Assembly (NCBI GenBank): GCA_022843905.1
Contig: JALHMT010000029.1
Coordinates: 1-64,000, forward strand
Length of the DNA stretch: 64,000 nt
Source of the DNA: Rubrivivax sp.
Lineage (GTDB): Bacteria; Pseudomonadota; Gammaproteobacteria; Burkholderiales; Burkholderiaceae_C
Direction of reading: 5' to 3'
Made by a program: the position numbers and the translations under genes
Notes under the pieces: model-generated
The model's input: the letters and a program-made list of their open reading frames with translations, nothing else
Database searches by the model: none
Told to the model about the DNA's origin: nothing
Shown: positions 32,218 through 39,857 of the stretch, piece after piece
Numbering within the stretch: position 1 is the first letter of the stretch
How the letters are laid out: each line of letters starts with the position of its first letter

Positions 32218-32530
32218 GTTCAGCGTACTCGCCGGCAACGTCAATGACCTCAGCTTGCAACACCAGGGCAGTCGGCGTGCGAATGGCGGGCTCAAAGATG
32301 GCGACCCCATGAGCGCCGCGCAGCCAGTCATCCGCAGTCAAGCACAGCGCCGCGCCGCGGTAGTCGGCCACCTGGCCAGCCGCACCAGTCTCGCGCAACC
32401 AGATGGCGTTATCTCTCAGCAGTGCGGCGCTTACAGCTGGCGTGACGATGCCGGTCACCGACAGGCGGGCCAGCCCGTTGTCGATCGTCGCAACAACCGC
32501 AACTGTGGCGTAGGTCCATCGCCAGTCCAT
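32000..32530 (-). CDS. Unknown protein antisense to the repressor end
   Basis: The product has 176 residues, of which about 135 look like a real protein (WTYATVAVVATIDNGLARLS, ALCLTADDWLRGAHGVAIF, EVIDVAGEYAELMAQLG). The last 40 are Arg/Ser/Ala-rich and may be an extension into the repressor gene. It converges on the CI-like gene and overlaps it by about 218 bases. An 11-base homopolymer lies eight bases before its ATG, where the ribosome site should be. It is perhaps a lysogenic-conversion gene. Confidence 0.5.
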   Translation of the reverse strand: MDWRWTYATVAVVATIDNGLARLSVTGIVTPAVSAALLRDNAIWLRETGAAGQVADYRGAALCLTADDWLRGAHGVAIFEPAIRTPTALVLQAEVIDVAGEYAELMAQLGICRAPFAGDQPATEWAARQAVALEALGCLALPRGSRSAIERTSGASRRRLAPHQSAPPALARRGTR

Positions 32531-32537
32531 AAGAGTC

Positions 32538-32548
32538 GGGGGGGGGGG
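32538..32548. repeat. 11-base G/C homopolymer
   Basis: Eleven consecutive G on the plus strand, in the intergenic region between the leftward ORF 32000-32530 and the rightward lipoprotein gene. It is the longest homopolymer I noticed. Such tracts slip during replication and are a classic basis of phase variation; sequencing error is also possible. Confidence 0.7.
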
Positions 32549-32664
32549 AGCACATGGAGGTCACATTGTCGGTGCGGCAGCCCACAGAGAGCACCTGTAA
32601 TGGGTCACACCGCACGTTTGAGCGGGCGGGAAGACCCCTGCCGGACGAGGCGGCAATCATTGCT

Positions 32665-33006
32665 GTGGATCAATGTCGCGCGCCACATCGCCAACTCCAG
32701 AACTCGATCGTCGTGCTGGTCGCCGCCGCGCTGGCTGCGTGCGCCACTGAGCCGCCGCCGGCAATCCAGTGGAAGCGCGTCGGGCCGCCGGTCGCTCAAC
32801 ATCAGATCGACCTGGACCTGGTCGCGTGCCGCGGCTCAGCGCAGGCGCAATCGGCAGGCATTCCACAACCGGATGTCGGCGGCAGGACCAAGGGCCTTGC
32901 CTACGGCGCCGCCATGGGCGGGCACGCGAAGTCGGTGAGGGACACGTACAGCGTGGTCCTGTTCGGATGCATGGCCGATCGAGGATGGCTCGCCAGCAAC
33001 CGCTGA
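32665..33006 (+). CDS. Lipoprotein in the immunity region
   Basis: From GTG 32665 the product has 113 residues: a short polar start, the hydrophobic IVVLVAAALAAC with Cys in a lipobox, then ATEPPP. The mature part has two more Cys (VACRGS, FGCMADRGW) that could pair. It should be anchored in the outer membrane. It lies between the repressor gene and the rightward early promoter, followed by a good terminator, the typical place for genes expressed in lysogens, such as superinfection exclusion or surface-change proteins. The exact function is unknown. Confidence 0.65.
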   Translation: MDQCRAPHRQLQNSIVVLVAAALAACATEPPPAIQWKRVGPPVAQHQIDLDLVACRGSAQAQSAGIPQPDVGGRTKGLAYGAAMGGHAKSVRDTYSVVLFGCMADRGWLASNR

Positions 33007-33037
33007 CCGCCCCGTAAACCGCTGCGCCCGCACAACG

Positions 33038-33059
33038 CCTGCCACTGAGCAGGTTTTTT
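33038..33059 (+). terminator. Rho-independent terminator after the lipoprotein gene
   Basis: Stem CCTGC / GCAGG with a 6-base loop, followed by six T. It closes the rightward lysogenic transcript just before the second promoter-operator module. Confidence 0.85.
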
Positions 33060-33070
33060 GTCTTTTGGTG

Positions 33071-33109
33071 TGAACTATAGTTGCGCGACGTTGTGAACTA
33101 TGGTTCAAT
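33071..33109 (+). promoter_or_regulatory. Rightward early promoter with two operator sites (immunity module 2)
   Basis: TTGCGC (33081-33086), 17 bases, TTCAAT (33104-33109). Operators TGAACTATAGTTGC at 33071-33084 and TGAACTATGGTTCA at 33094-33107 are 23 bp apart. Compared with module 1 read on the other strand, 32 of 39 positions agree and the only block that differs is six bases of spacer. It should drive the rightward early block beginning at 33147 under control of the CI-like and Cro-like proteins. Confidence 0.8.
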
Positions 33110-33146
33110 CTTTCCACTCCGCAGCCAAAGCGGAGCAGGAGCAGAG

Positions 33147-33413
33147 ATGGCAACCGAACAGGCAGTGGCGCACTACAGCGCGATGTCGGCGCAGGCCAGG
33201 CGCGAGGGTTTGACGGCCCTGCTCGCTCAGGCTCGGCAGGGGTTCGACGAGCAGTACGACTTCAGCGACGACTACACCTTCTGGTGCGCGCAGAACGAGA
33301 AGGCCCGCACGATCCGCTGGGCGCAAAACGAACTGGCGGCGCTGGGCGGCGAGGCCGAGCGCTTCGAGGCCAACCGCGTTTACCTCGAGGCTGCAGCGGG
33401 GTGCGAAGCGTGA
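33147..33413 (+). CDS. First rightward early gene, unknown small protein
   Basis: The product has 88 residues, with GGAG 9 bases before ATG. It is helical and acidic (EGLTALLAQARQGFDEQYDF, TIRWAQNELAALGGEAERFE). Being first after the repressed rightward promoter, it may be an early host-takeover or anti-repressor-type protein, but no motif shows this. Confidence 0.65.
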   Translation: MATEQAVAHYSAMSAQARREGLTALLAQARQGFDEQYDFSDDYTFWCAQNEKARTIRWAQNELAALGGEAERFEANRVYLEAAAGCEA

Positions 33414-33511
33414 TCGCCGCCATCGTCATCGGCTGGATCGCGCTGGCAGCGGCTGTCGTTGGCGTGTTCGCCTGCGCATCGATCGTCAGCGGCCGGCGCC
33501 CGGGGGAGTGA
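33410..33511 (+). CDS. 33-residue single-pass membrane peptide
   Basis: GTG overlaps the previous stop (GTGA). The peptide VIAAIVIGWIALAAAVVGVF... is one transmembrane helix followed by a short basic end (SGRRPGE). Its stop overlaps the next ATG (TGATG). The tight coupling on both sides supports it as a gene. Confidence 0.55.
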   Translation: MIAAIVIGWIALAAAVVGVFACASIVSGRRPGE

Positions 33512-33621
33512 TGAAGCACGACCCCGCCGACCAAGACCTCGGCGCATGGCGCTGGGACGACCTCGCCATTGCTGCCGGTCTGGTGGCCTTTCTTGCGGCC
33601 TGCGCTGCCGGGTGGCTGTGA
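33511..33621 (+). CDS. 36-residue single-pass membrane peptide
   Basis: MKHDPADQDLGAWRWDDL is a polar start, then LAIAAGLVAFLAACAAGWL is one transmembrane helix to the stop. It is coupled by TGATG overlaps to both neighbours. With the 33-residue peptide before it, it may form a small membrane pair; the function is unknown. Confidence 0.55.
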   Translation: MKHDPADQDLGAWRWDDLAIAAGLVAFLAACAAGWL

Positions 33622-33848
33622 TGGGCACGCTGCACCTGATCAACACCCGGCGCATGGCTGAAGACGAGTTCGTCAGCACGCTGCCGCCGGCCGATCCACA
33701 GCCGTCGCGCTGGCCCTTCAATCCGCCCGAGGCTGCGTCGGCAGTGAGCGAGTTCGGCCACGACGACCCGCCGCCGCTCCCGCAGACCATCACCGTGCTG
33801 CAGCGCATCAAGCGCAAGTTGCGTGCGCTGGCCCATCGTCGGCGGTAA
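33621..33848 (+). CDS. Small Pro-rich early protein
   Basis: The product has 75 residues, starting in a TGATG overlap. A Pro-rich middle (LPPADPQPSRWPFNPPEAAS) is followed by a basic helical end (ITVLQRIKRKLRALAHRRR) that could bind nucleic acid. No family is recognised. Confidence 0.5.
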   Translation: MGTLHLINTRRMAEDEFVSTLPPADPQPSRWPFNPPEAASAVSEFGHDDPPPLPQTITVLQRIKRKLRALAHRRR

Positions 33849-33875
33849 CCGGCTTGCGCCCACACAGGAGCAACG

Positions 33876-34142
33876 ATGACAACGACCATTGCCGGCGCAA
33901 GTCCGGTTGACCAACCAGTTGGGCGGCCGCGTCCGAAGCGGTACGAAGGCGGCCGTATCAAGGGCGGGTGCAGTCTGCACGATGCCGAGAAGGCCGAGCT
34001 TTGCAAGAAGCACCTGCAGCGCTGCCCGGAGCCGCGCACGGTGGACTGCTGCGGCGTGGAGGACGACCACGACATCGTGGAGTGCTCCCGCTGCGGTAGG
34101 CAGTGGACAGTGCCTTGCAGCTTTGACGAGGACTACTCATGA
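33876..34142 (+). CDS. Small zinc-ribbon-like early protein
   Basis: The product has 88 residues. Cys residues occur as CSLH, CKKHLQRC, DCCG and ECSRCGRQW, enough for one or two zinc sites. The end CSRCGRQWTVPCSFDED resembles a C4 ribbon. A ribosome site (AGGAG) precedes the ATG by seven bases. It is probably a nucleic-acid or protein adaptor. Confidence 0.6.
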   Translation: MTTTIAGASPVDQPVGRPRPKRYEGGRIKGGCSLHDAEKAELCKKHLQRCPEPRTVDCCGVEDDHDIVECSRCGRQWTVPCSFDEDYS

Positions 34143-34378
34143 CCTACCACTGGCTGGTTGAGAACTTCACCAAGGAAGGCCAGTCCACAGGGCTCTACAT
34201 GGCCTGCCAAGTGGACATGACCCTGACAGCCGACGTGAACGCGGCGCGCAAGTTCCGGCGCCAGCGCACGGCCGAGTTCCGCGCGCTGGACATGCGCGGA
34301 GCTAGGCGCGGCGACTGGCGAGCCGTGGAGCACGGCTTCGATGACAGCGAGCCGCCCATCAAGAGGATTAAGCCGTGA
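34139..34378 (+). CDS. Small early protein, unknown
   Basis: The product has 79 residues with ATGA overlap at the start. It begins with a beta strand (YHWLVENFTK) and continues with a basic helix (NAARKFRRQRTAEFRALDMR). No motif is seen. It lies within the run of small coupled genes before the ERF gene. Confidence 0.5.
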   Translation: MTYHWLVENFTKEGQSTGLYMACQVDMTLTADVNAARKFRRQRTAEFRALDMRGARRGDWRAVEHGFDDSEPPIKRIKP

Positions 34379-34743
34379 TCCAGATCGTTCAACCGAAGCT
34401 GCCGCGCGTCGAGTTTTACCCGGCCGCTCCTGGCACTCAGTACCGCCCATGCAACGGAAGCGAAGGCGAGCATTTCCACGCCATGTGGTGCGAGGAATGC
34501 GAGCGCGACAAGGTGATGAGCGGCCAAGCCACGGTGGAGGACGCCGACAGCGACCCGAGCCTTTACTGCGAGATCCTGAACCGCTCATTCCGAAGCGATG
34601 AGCCGCTGCCTGATTGGACCTATGGCAAGGACGGCCAGCCGTGCTGCACGCAGTTCGTGCCGCGAGGCCAGCCGATACCGACCCGCTGCGAGCACACGGC
34701 AGACCTGTGTTCTGGCTGCGACCAGCAGGTTTCCAACCCCTGA
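34375..34743 (+). CDS. Cys/His-rich early protein
   Basis: GTG overlaps the previous stop. The product has 122 residues with three possible metal clusters: HAMWCEECERD, YCEILN and CCTQ ... CEHTADLCSGCD. The layout is like small phage zinc proteins of unknown role. No catalytic residues are evident. Confidence 0.55.
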   Translation: MIQIVQPKLPRVEFYPAAPGTQYRPCNGSEGEHFHAMWCEECERDKVMSGQATVEDADSDPSLYCEILNRSFRSDEPLPDWTYGKDGQPCCTQFVPRGQPIPTRCEHTADLCSGCDQQVSNP

Positions 34744-34826
34744 GTTTGGTGGATCCGGCCTTTGCGTGGCCCGCGCGGATGGGCAGTTCTGGGCGGCCGG
34801 ATCCACCCCCAACCAACGAGAGACAC

Positions 34827-35618
34827 ATGAGCGACACCACCGAAGTCACCGACATCACGCCGATCAAGGCCGGCGCAGTTGCCGCCGCGCCGCAAGGTCA
34901 GGTCGTGACCACCCCCGACGACCTGCTGCGCATGGCCGTGGCGCAGGGCGCGAGCCTGGACTACCTCGAACGCCTGATGGTCATGAAGGAGCGCTTCGAC
35001 GCCCTGGCGGCCCGCCGCGCGTTCGTCGAGGCCATGGCCAACTTCAAGACCGAGCCGCTGGACATCTTCAAGAAGAAGTCGGTCGGCTACACCACGAAGG
35101 AAGGCGACTTCGTGGGCTACAAGCACGCCGAACTGAGCGACATCGCCGACGTGGTGGTGCCGGCGCTGGCCCGGCATGGCCTGTCGCATCGCTGGCAGGT
35201 CAAGCAGGAGGCCGGGCGCATCACCGTGATCTGTGAGGTGACGCACCGCTCCGGGCACATGGAGAGCGTGACGATGGACGCGGCGCCCGACTCCAGCGGC
35301 AAGAAGAACCAGATCCAGCAGGTCGCCAGCGCGATCACGTACCTGCAGCGCTACACGCTGCTGGCTGTATGCGGGCTGGCCACCAAGTCGGAGCACGACG
35401 ACGACGGGCGCGCTGCCGGTGGTGCTGCTGAAAACACCGAGTCGGACGTGCTGGCCACGCTGCTCGAAGACCTCAAGGAAAAGCTGACCGACGAGGACGC
35501 GCTCAAGCACTACACCGGCAACGTCAAGACGCTCGGCAACGTGAAGCTGCAGAGCCAGTTCAAGGCCGCCGTCGTCGCGCACCGCGAGGCCCTGAAGACG
35601 CAGGGAGTGACGGCATGA
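34827..35618 (+). CDS. erf: ERF-family single-strand annealing protein
   Basis: The product has 263 residues. ATG follows a GAGAGA-type ribosome site after an 83-base gap. The core of the ERF family is visible: DFVGYKHAELSDIADVVVPA, then QQVASAITYLQRYTLLAVCG and the acidic KSEHDDDG. P22 Erf-like proteins anneal complementary strands during phage recombination and circularise terminally redundant genomes. The exonuclease that would supply single strands is encoded directly after it (ATGA overlap). Confidence 0.88.
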   Translation: MSDTTEVTDITPIKAGAVAAAPQGQVVTTPDDLLRMAVAQGASLDYLERLMVMKERFDALAARRAFVEAMANFKTEPLDIFKKKSVGYTTKEGDFVGYKHAELSDIADVVVPALARHGLSHRWQVKQEAGRITVICEVTHRSGHMESVTMDAAPDSSGKKNQIQQVASAITYLQRYTLLAVCGLATKSEHDDDGRAAGGAAENTESDVLATLLEDLKEKLTDEDALKHYTGNVKTLGNVKLQSQFKAAVVAHREALKTQGVTA

Positions 35619-36322
35619 CCATCATCTTCAACCTCGCGCCGCAGGGCAGCGAGGAATGGCTGGCCGCGCGCCAGGGCGTCATCACCGGCTCGCGCTTCCG
35701 CGCCGCGCTGGGCCGCAAGATGGACGGCACCATGACCGCCGAGGCCATGGGCTACGCCTACGACCTGGCCCGCGAGCGTGAGGGCGGCAAGGCCCCGGAA
35801 ACCTACGTCAACGCGGCCATGCGCCTGGGCACGCAGGAAGAACCCGTTGCCCGCCTGACCTACGAATCCGAGACGGGCCAGTTCGTCGAGGAAGTCGGGT
35901 TCGCGCACACCGAGGACAAGAAGTTCGGCTGCAGTGTCGACGGCTTGATCCCGCCGAAAGGCATGTTGGAGATCAAGACCATGGTCAGCAGCGTTGTGCT
36001 GTTCAAGGCCATGGTCGACGGCGACATCAGCGAGTACCGCCACCAGTGCGTGGGCGCGATGTGGTTGCTGTCGCTGGACTGGTGCGACCTGTGCCTGTGG
36101 GCGCCGGACCTGAAGGCGCTGCACGTTGTCCGCATCGAGCGCAACGAGGACGAGATCGCCAAGCTGGAAACCGACCTGCTGGCGTTCGACAGGATGGTGG
36201 AGCAACTGCGCGTGAAGCTGCGCGCCAAGCTGACGCAGGCCGCAGAGCCCGCCCCCGTCGCCACCACCCCCGCCGCCCCTGCAGCCGCATCGGCTGTTGA
36301 CCTGCTGGCACCGGCCTTCTGA
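35615..36322 (+). CDS. YqaJ-type recombination exonuclease
   Basis: The product has 235 residues and is coupled to erf by ATGA. SEEWLAARQGVITGSRF and GTQEEPVARLTYESETG are the usual front of YqaJ/lambda-exo-like nucleases. The PD-(D/E)xK site is CSVDGL then MLEIKT, with Asp, Glu and Lys in place; YRHQCVGAMW is the conserved helix after it. It should resect double-strand ends 5' to 3' for the ERF protein. The Ala/Pro tail after residue 210 is probably flexible. Confidence 0.88.
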   Translation: MTIIFNLAPQGSEEWLAARQGVITGSRFRAALGRKMDGTMTAEAMGYAYDLAREREGGKAPETYVNAAMRLGTQEEPVARLTYESETGQFVEEVGFAHTEDKKFGCSVDGLIPPKGMLEIKTMVSSVVLFKAMVDGDISEYRHQCVGAMWLLSLDWCDLCLWAPDLKALHVVRIERNEDEIAKLETDLLAFDRMVEQLRVKLRAKLTQAAEPAPVATTPAAPAAASAVDLLAPAF

Positions 36323-36332
36323 GGAGCGCGCG

Positions 36333-36785
36333 ATGAAACACGGCCAGTGCATCCACTTCACAGGCGCGCAGCACAGGCTGTGTGGCCGCGGGGTGCTTTA
36401 CGCCCAGTTCGCGCCCGGCCTGCCGTGCATCCAGTTCATGCACAAGTCAGCGCGCGGCGGCACCTACCTGAAGGCCGGCGAATTGCCGGCAGAGACGAAG
36501 CCCTGGCCAGGAGCGCTGCCGAAGGAGCGCTGCCCGTTCTACGCCGAGCCCACGGACGAGCAAGTGCAGGCCGATCGCGCCGAAATGGACGCGCACGTTG
36601 AAAAGACCATGGCTGCGATGAAGGTGGCCAGCACCTGGCGCGTGAAGCCAAAGCCCGCCCAGGACCGGCGCGAAACCGTGGAGTGCCCGGTCTGCAAGGG
36701 CAGTCTGCACCTGAGCCAGAGCGCCTACAACGGCCACGTGCACGGCAAGTGCGAGACGGCCGATTGCGTGGCGTGGATGGAATGA
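36333..36785 (+). CDS. Protein with C-terminal zinc finger, unknown
   Basis: ATG at 36333 gives 150 residues. N-terminal Cys/His (CIHFTG, RLCGRG) and ERCPFY may bind metal. The C-terminal ECPVCKGSLHLSQSAYNGHV ... CETADC is a clear zinc-ribbon-like unit. It lies 10 bases after the exonuclease gene and may be an accessory factor in recombination. Confidence 0.6.
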   Translation: MKHGQCIHFTGAQHRLCGRGVLYAQFAPGLPCIQFMHKSARGGTYLKAGELPAETKPWPGALPKERCPFYAEPTDEQVQADRAEMDAHVEKTMAAMKVASTWRVKPKPAQDRRETVECPVCKGSLHLSQSAYNGHVHGKCETADCVAWME

Positions 36786-36796
36786 GCGAGGACACC

Positions 36797-37171
36797 ATGA
36801 GCATGACCCAACGCTACGCCGGCATGCTGCGGCGCCATGCATTCGACTGGGACAAGCGCGACATGCCGGTGCAGGCCGAGTGCTGCCGCCAGGCCGCTCG
36901 CCACATGGAGGAACTGCAGGCGAAGGTGGACGCGGTACAGAGCCCGTGGCAACCGATGAAGACGGCGCCCAAGGATGGCTGGGGCGTGCTGGTGCTGCTG
37001 GATGGCTCGGATATGCCGCACGGCGCGCGCTGGCTGCGCGGCAAGGACGACCCGCGTGCAACCGAGGCCACCGAAGGGCCTGGCTGGCACCTGACCTGGG
37101 ACGGCTCGCCGGTGGCTGAGCACGACGGACCGCGCTACTGGATGCGCTGCCCCAATGACCCTGACGCCTGA
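36797..37171 (+). CDS. DUF551-like small phage protein
   Basis: The ATG at 36797 sits in a 19-bp start cassette that is repeated before the next gene; ATG 36782 (ATGA overlap) is the alternative. The product has 124 residues. The segment WQPMKTAPKDGWGVLVLLDG resembles the start of DUF551-type proteins found in many phages. It has a likely beta fold and unknown function. Confidence 0.6.
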   Translation: MSMTQRYAGMLRRHAFDWDKRDMPVQAECCRQAARHMEELQAKVDAVQSPWQPMKTAPKDGWGVLVLLDGSDMPHGARWLRGKDDPRATEATEGPGWHLTWDGSPVAEHDGPRYWMRCPNDPDA

Positions 37172-37184
37172 CCAAGAGGACACC

Positions 37185-37406
37185 ATGAGCATGAAGCCAT
37201 GGCGCTGCTCGATCTGCGGAAAGCGCAAGTCGAGCCAGAACGCGGTCTACGGCCACGCGCGGGATGCGCACAAGAAGCCGGCCGAGGCAATCAAGGTCGT
37301 GCGCAAGAACGACGACGACGAGTCATACGCAGACCGCGCGATCGAGGCCGACATTGACCGAGCGGCCGGCATCTACAACCCAGATCAGGAGTGGCTACTG
37401 CCATGA
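37185..37406 (+). CDS. Small C2H2-like zinc-finger protein
   Basis: Starting at ATG 37185 the product has 73 residues. WRCSICGKRKSSQNAVYGHA followed by RDAH gives CxxC-x12-H-x4-H, a classical C2H2-type spacing, then a charged helix. ATG 37155 is a longer option, but the 19-bp cassette with GAGG before ATG 37185 favours the shorter start. It is likely DNA-binding. Confidence 0.6.
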   Translation: MSMKPWRCSICGKRKSSQNAVYGHARDAHKKPAEAIKVVRKNDDDESYADRAIEADIDRAAGIYNPDQEWLLP

Positions 37407-38677
37407 CCGAACTCGAATTCCCTGAAATCATCGACGCCCCGCGCGCCGACGTTGCCGTGGCCGCACCGGCTGCGCTGGACCTCCGCAAGGTAGACCTGAC
37501 CGACGTTGCCCTGGCCAAGTTCGGCGACTGGCGCAAGGAAACGGCCGACACCAAGGCCGAACTCGACAAGCTCGCGCTGGACCTGAGCACCCAGGCTCGC
37601 ATTGACGAGGCCGTGTCGCTGCGTCATCGCAAGATCAACGCCCCGCTGGCCCTGGCCCGCAAGGCGTCGGCCGGGCTCAAGTCCAAGCTGACCAGCGTGA
37701 GCAAGTCGGTCGGCGCCGAGCTTGAAGCGATCGAGTCCGCTTGGGCCGACGTGGCTACCGCCATCACGCCCCAGATCGATGCCGCCCAGAAGAAGATCGA
37801 CGACGCCAAGGAAGCCGCGCGCCAGGCCGAGAACGCGCGGCTGGCGAACCTGCGCATCAACGTCGACGGCATCATGAGCCGGTGGGTAGATCGGTGCATG
37901 GCCGCCGACATCACGGCCGAGCGCATCGGCAACGGCATCGCCGCGCTGCATGAACTGCCAATGCCGCAAGAGGTGGCCGACGTTGCCGCGTACTGGACGC
38001 AAGCCAAGGCCGAGGCGCTGTCGTCGATGACCAGCCTGCAGCATGAGGCCGCGGCGCGCGCCGAAGCCGCCCGCCTCGAGGCCCAGCGCATCGAGAACGA
38101 GCGCGTGGCCGCCGAGCAGAAAGCCGAGGCTGAGCGACTGGCCGAGCAGCAGCGCCTGCTGGCCGAGCAGGCGGCAGAACTGCAGCGCAAGGCCGAGGCC
38201 ATCGCAGCGCAGGAGCGCGCTGCCGCGGACGAGAAGGTCAGGCTGGCGCAGGTTGCGCAGTTTGAGAAGGACATGGCCGCCGGGTCGGCTGTTGTGCCGG
38301 CAGAAGCCGCCCGCATCACGGGAGGATGGTCAGACGACTACATCCCGCCCGCGTCAACGGTCGACGAACTGCAGCCGCAGACCGAGGCCGAAATGGTCGC
38401 GGCCGATGGGCCAGAGGTTGACCTGCCGCCGGCAAAGCGCGTCATCGCTATCGAACTGGAACCTGCAGACCCGATCGCGCTGCCGCCAGTCGAAGAACCG
38501 GCCACGCTGAACCTGGGCGCGATCAACGCATGGCTGGGATTCACCGTCAACGCGGCTTTCCTGACCGTGCTCTGCATCGAGCCCGCCGGCCGCAACAAGT
38601 CCGCGGTGCTGTTCCGCGAGAGCCAGCGGGCGCAGATCAAGGCCGCGCTGATCAAGCACATCGAGGGCCTGCAGTGA
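37403..38677 (+). CDS. Long coiled-coil protein of the recombination block
   Basis: From ATG 37403 (ATGA overlap) the product has 424 residues. Residues about 45-160 are helical with heptads, and 215-290 form a long Ala/Glu/Arg coiled coil (RLEAQRIENERVAAEQKAEA). The C-terminal 90 residues are a separate small domain (GAINAWLGFTVNAAFLTVLC). Phage recombination operons often encode such coiled-coil proteins after ERF and exonuclease; a Gam- or SbcC-like partner is possible, not shown. Confidence 0.6.
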   Translation: MTELEFPEIIDAPRADVAVAAPAALDLRKVDLTDVALAKFGDWRKETADTKAELDKLALDLSTQARIDEAVSLRHRKINAPLALARKASAGLKSKLTSVSKSVGAELEAIESAWADVATAITPQIDAAQKKIDDAKEAARQAENARLANLRINVDGIMSRWVDRCMAADITAERIGNGIAALHELPMPQEVADVAAYWTQAKAEALSSMTSLQHEAAARAEAARLEAQRIENERVAAEQKAEAERLAEQQRLLAEQAAELQRKAEAIAAQERAAADEKVRLAQVAQFEKDMAAGSAVVPAEAARITGGWSDDYIPPASTVDELQPQTEAEMVAADGPEVDLPPAKRVIAIELEPADPIALPPVEEPATLNLGAINAWLGFTVNAAFLTVLCIEPAGRNKSAVLFRESQRAQIKAALIKHIEGLQ

Positions 38678-39354
38678 CCAAACGCAAGCGAGGGGCGCGG
38701 CTGATGTGGACGGGCTACGCCAAGATCCTGCGCATGCTGGTCGACGGCCGGGTGACGTGGCGCCACCTGGCAGACGGCCTGCAGGTCGCGCGCAGAGAAA
38801 GCTCGCACACGATCCTGTACGGGCTGCGCGCGGCCGGGATGGCGCACATTGCCGGCTGGGAAATGGATGGCGACGCGCGCAGCCGGCGGCCCGCATTCGC
38901 CTTCGGACCTGGGCCCGACGTGCCGTGGCCTGGTGGCGAGAGGCATCGGTCCCGCAAGGCGCCACCGAGCGAGCTGCTGGCCTTCATCGTCGCTGTTCGA
39001 TCGCTGATGGACGAGCCGCGCCACGGGAAGGGGTTGGCCAAGCTGACAGGCCAGGCGCCATCCACGGCCCGCCGCGTCATCAAGGCGCTGCATGCCGAGA
39101 GGCTGGTCTACATCGACCACTACGACGACCGAGAGCGTGCCGGGGCCGGCTATCCGCTGTATGCGTGGGGGCCTGGCGAGCCCGATGCAAAGAAACCGCG
39201 TCCGCAGTCCAACCGGGCCCTGCAGCGCAAGCACGCCGCATACCGAAGGACTCTCAACGCAACCGCAAACCTGCTGCACGCGATTGCCGGATCGTCGCTG
39301 CGCAGCACCAGACAACTGGCTCACAACGCCGCAATCGTCGGCGCTGCGACCTGA
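38674..39354 (+). CDS. Protein with two winged-helix-like units
   Basis: GTG overlaps the previous stop (GTGA) and gives 226 residues. The first winged helix is TGYAKILRMLVDGRVTWRHL with ESSHTILYGLRAAGMAH; the second is GKGLAKLTGQAPSTARRVIK with ALHAERLVYIDHY. The C-terminus is basic. This layout suggests a DNA-binding regulator or replication-initiator-like protein of the early block. Confidence 0.6.
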   Translation: MTKRKRGARLMWTGYAKILRMLVDGRVTWRHLADGLQVARRESSHTILYGLRAAGMAHIAGWEMDGDARSRRPAFAFGPGPDVPWPGGERHRSRKAPPSELLAFIVAVRSLMDEPRHGKGLAKLTGQAPSTARRVIKALHAERLVYIDHYDDRERAGAGYPLYAWGPGEPDAKKPRPQSNRALQRKHAAYRRTLNATANLLHAIAGSSLRSTRQLAHNAAIVGAAT

Positions 39355-39469
39355 CGTTTTCCAAGGGCCATGCGCGTGGGGTGAACCTCCCTGTCTCCCT
39401 CCTGAATTCCCATGCGCGCCGCAAGGCAGCCCTTTCTTTCACCCCCAACACGCCAAGGAGGCGTCGATC

Positions 39470-39826
39470 ATGAGCGTAAGACCCATCCAAGAAACCCTGG
39501 CCCGCCTGCAGGGCGGCCTGTTCCTCAGTGAGTGCTCGGACAAGCTGGCCGAGTGCGTGCGAGGCGTCGATGAAACCGGCAAGGCCGGCAAGCTGACGAT
39601 CACGCTGGACCTGAAGAAGTCTGCCGGCGCCATCGAGATCGTCGCCAAGGTGACGAACAAGACGCCCGAGCCGCGCCCGGACAGCGACCTGCTGTGGCCG
39701 ACCGTCGAGGGCAATCTGTCGCTCGACAACCCGAACCAGCGAAAGCTCGATCTGCGCGTGGCCGACTCCAAGCCGGCCGAGATCCGCACGATCGATATGA
39801 GCACCGGCGAGATCAAGTCGGCCTGA
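39470..39826 (+). CDS. Small conserved early phage protein
   Basis: ATG at 39470 has a strong AAGGAGG site. The product has 118 residues: a helical start (QETLARLQGGLFLSECSDKL) and beta strands (KLTITLDLKKSAGAIEIVAK). It is probably made in quantity, judging from the ribosome site. The family is common beside DUF2303-like genes in phages; the function is unknown to me. Confidence 0.6.
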   Translation: MSVRPIQETLARLQGGLFLSECSDKLAECVRGVDETGKAGKLTITLDLKKSAGAIEIVAKVTNKTPEPRPDSDLLWPTVEGNLSLDNPNQRKLDLRVADSKPAEIRTIDMSTGEIKSA

Positions 39827-39857
39827 TCACCACCACCCCGTCACCACGAAAGACCAC

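Noticed and set aside
32171-32938. Plus-strand ORF of 255 residues overlapping repressor end and lipoprotein
   Set aside because: Low-complexity Arg/Ser-rich translation, out of frame with both better-supported genes.
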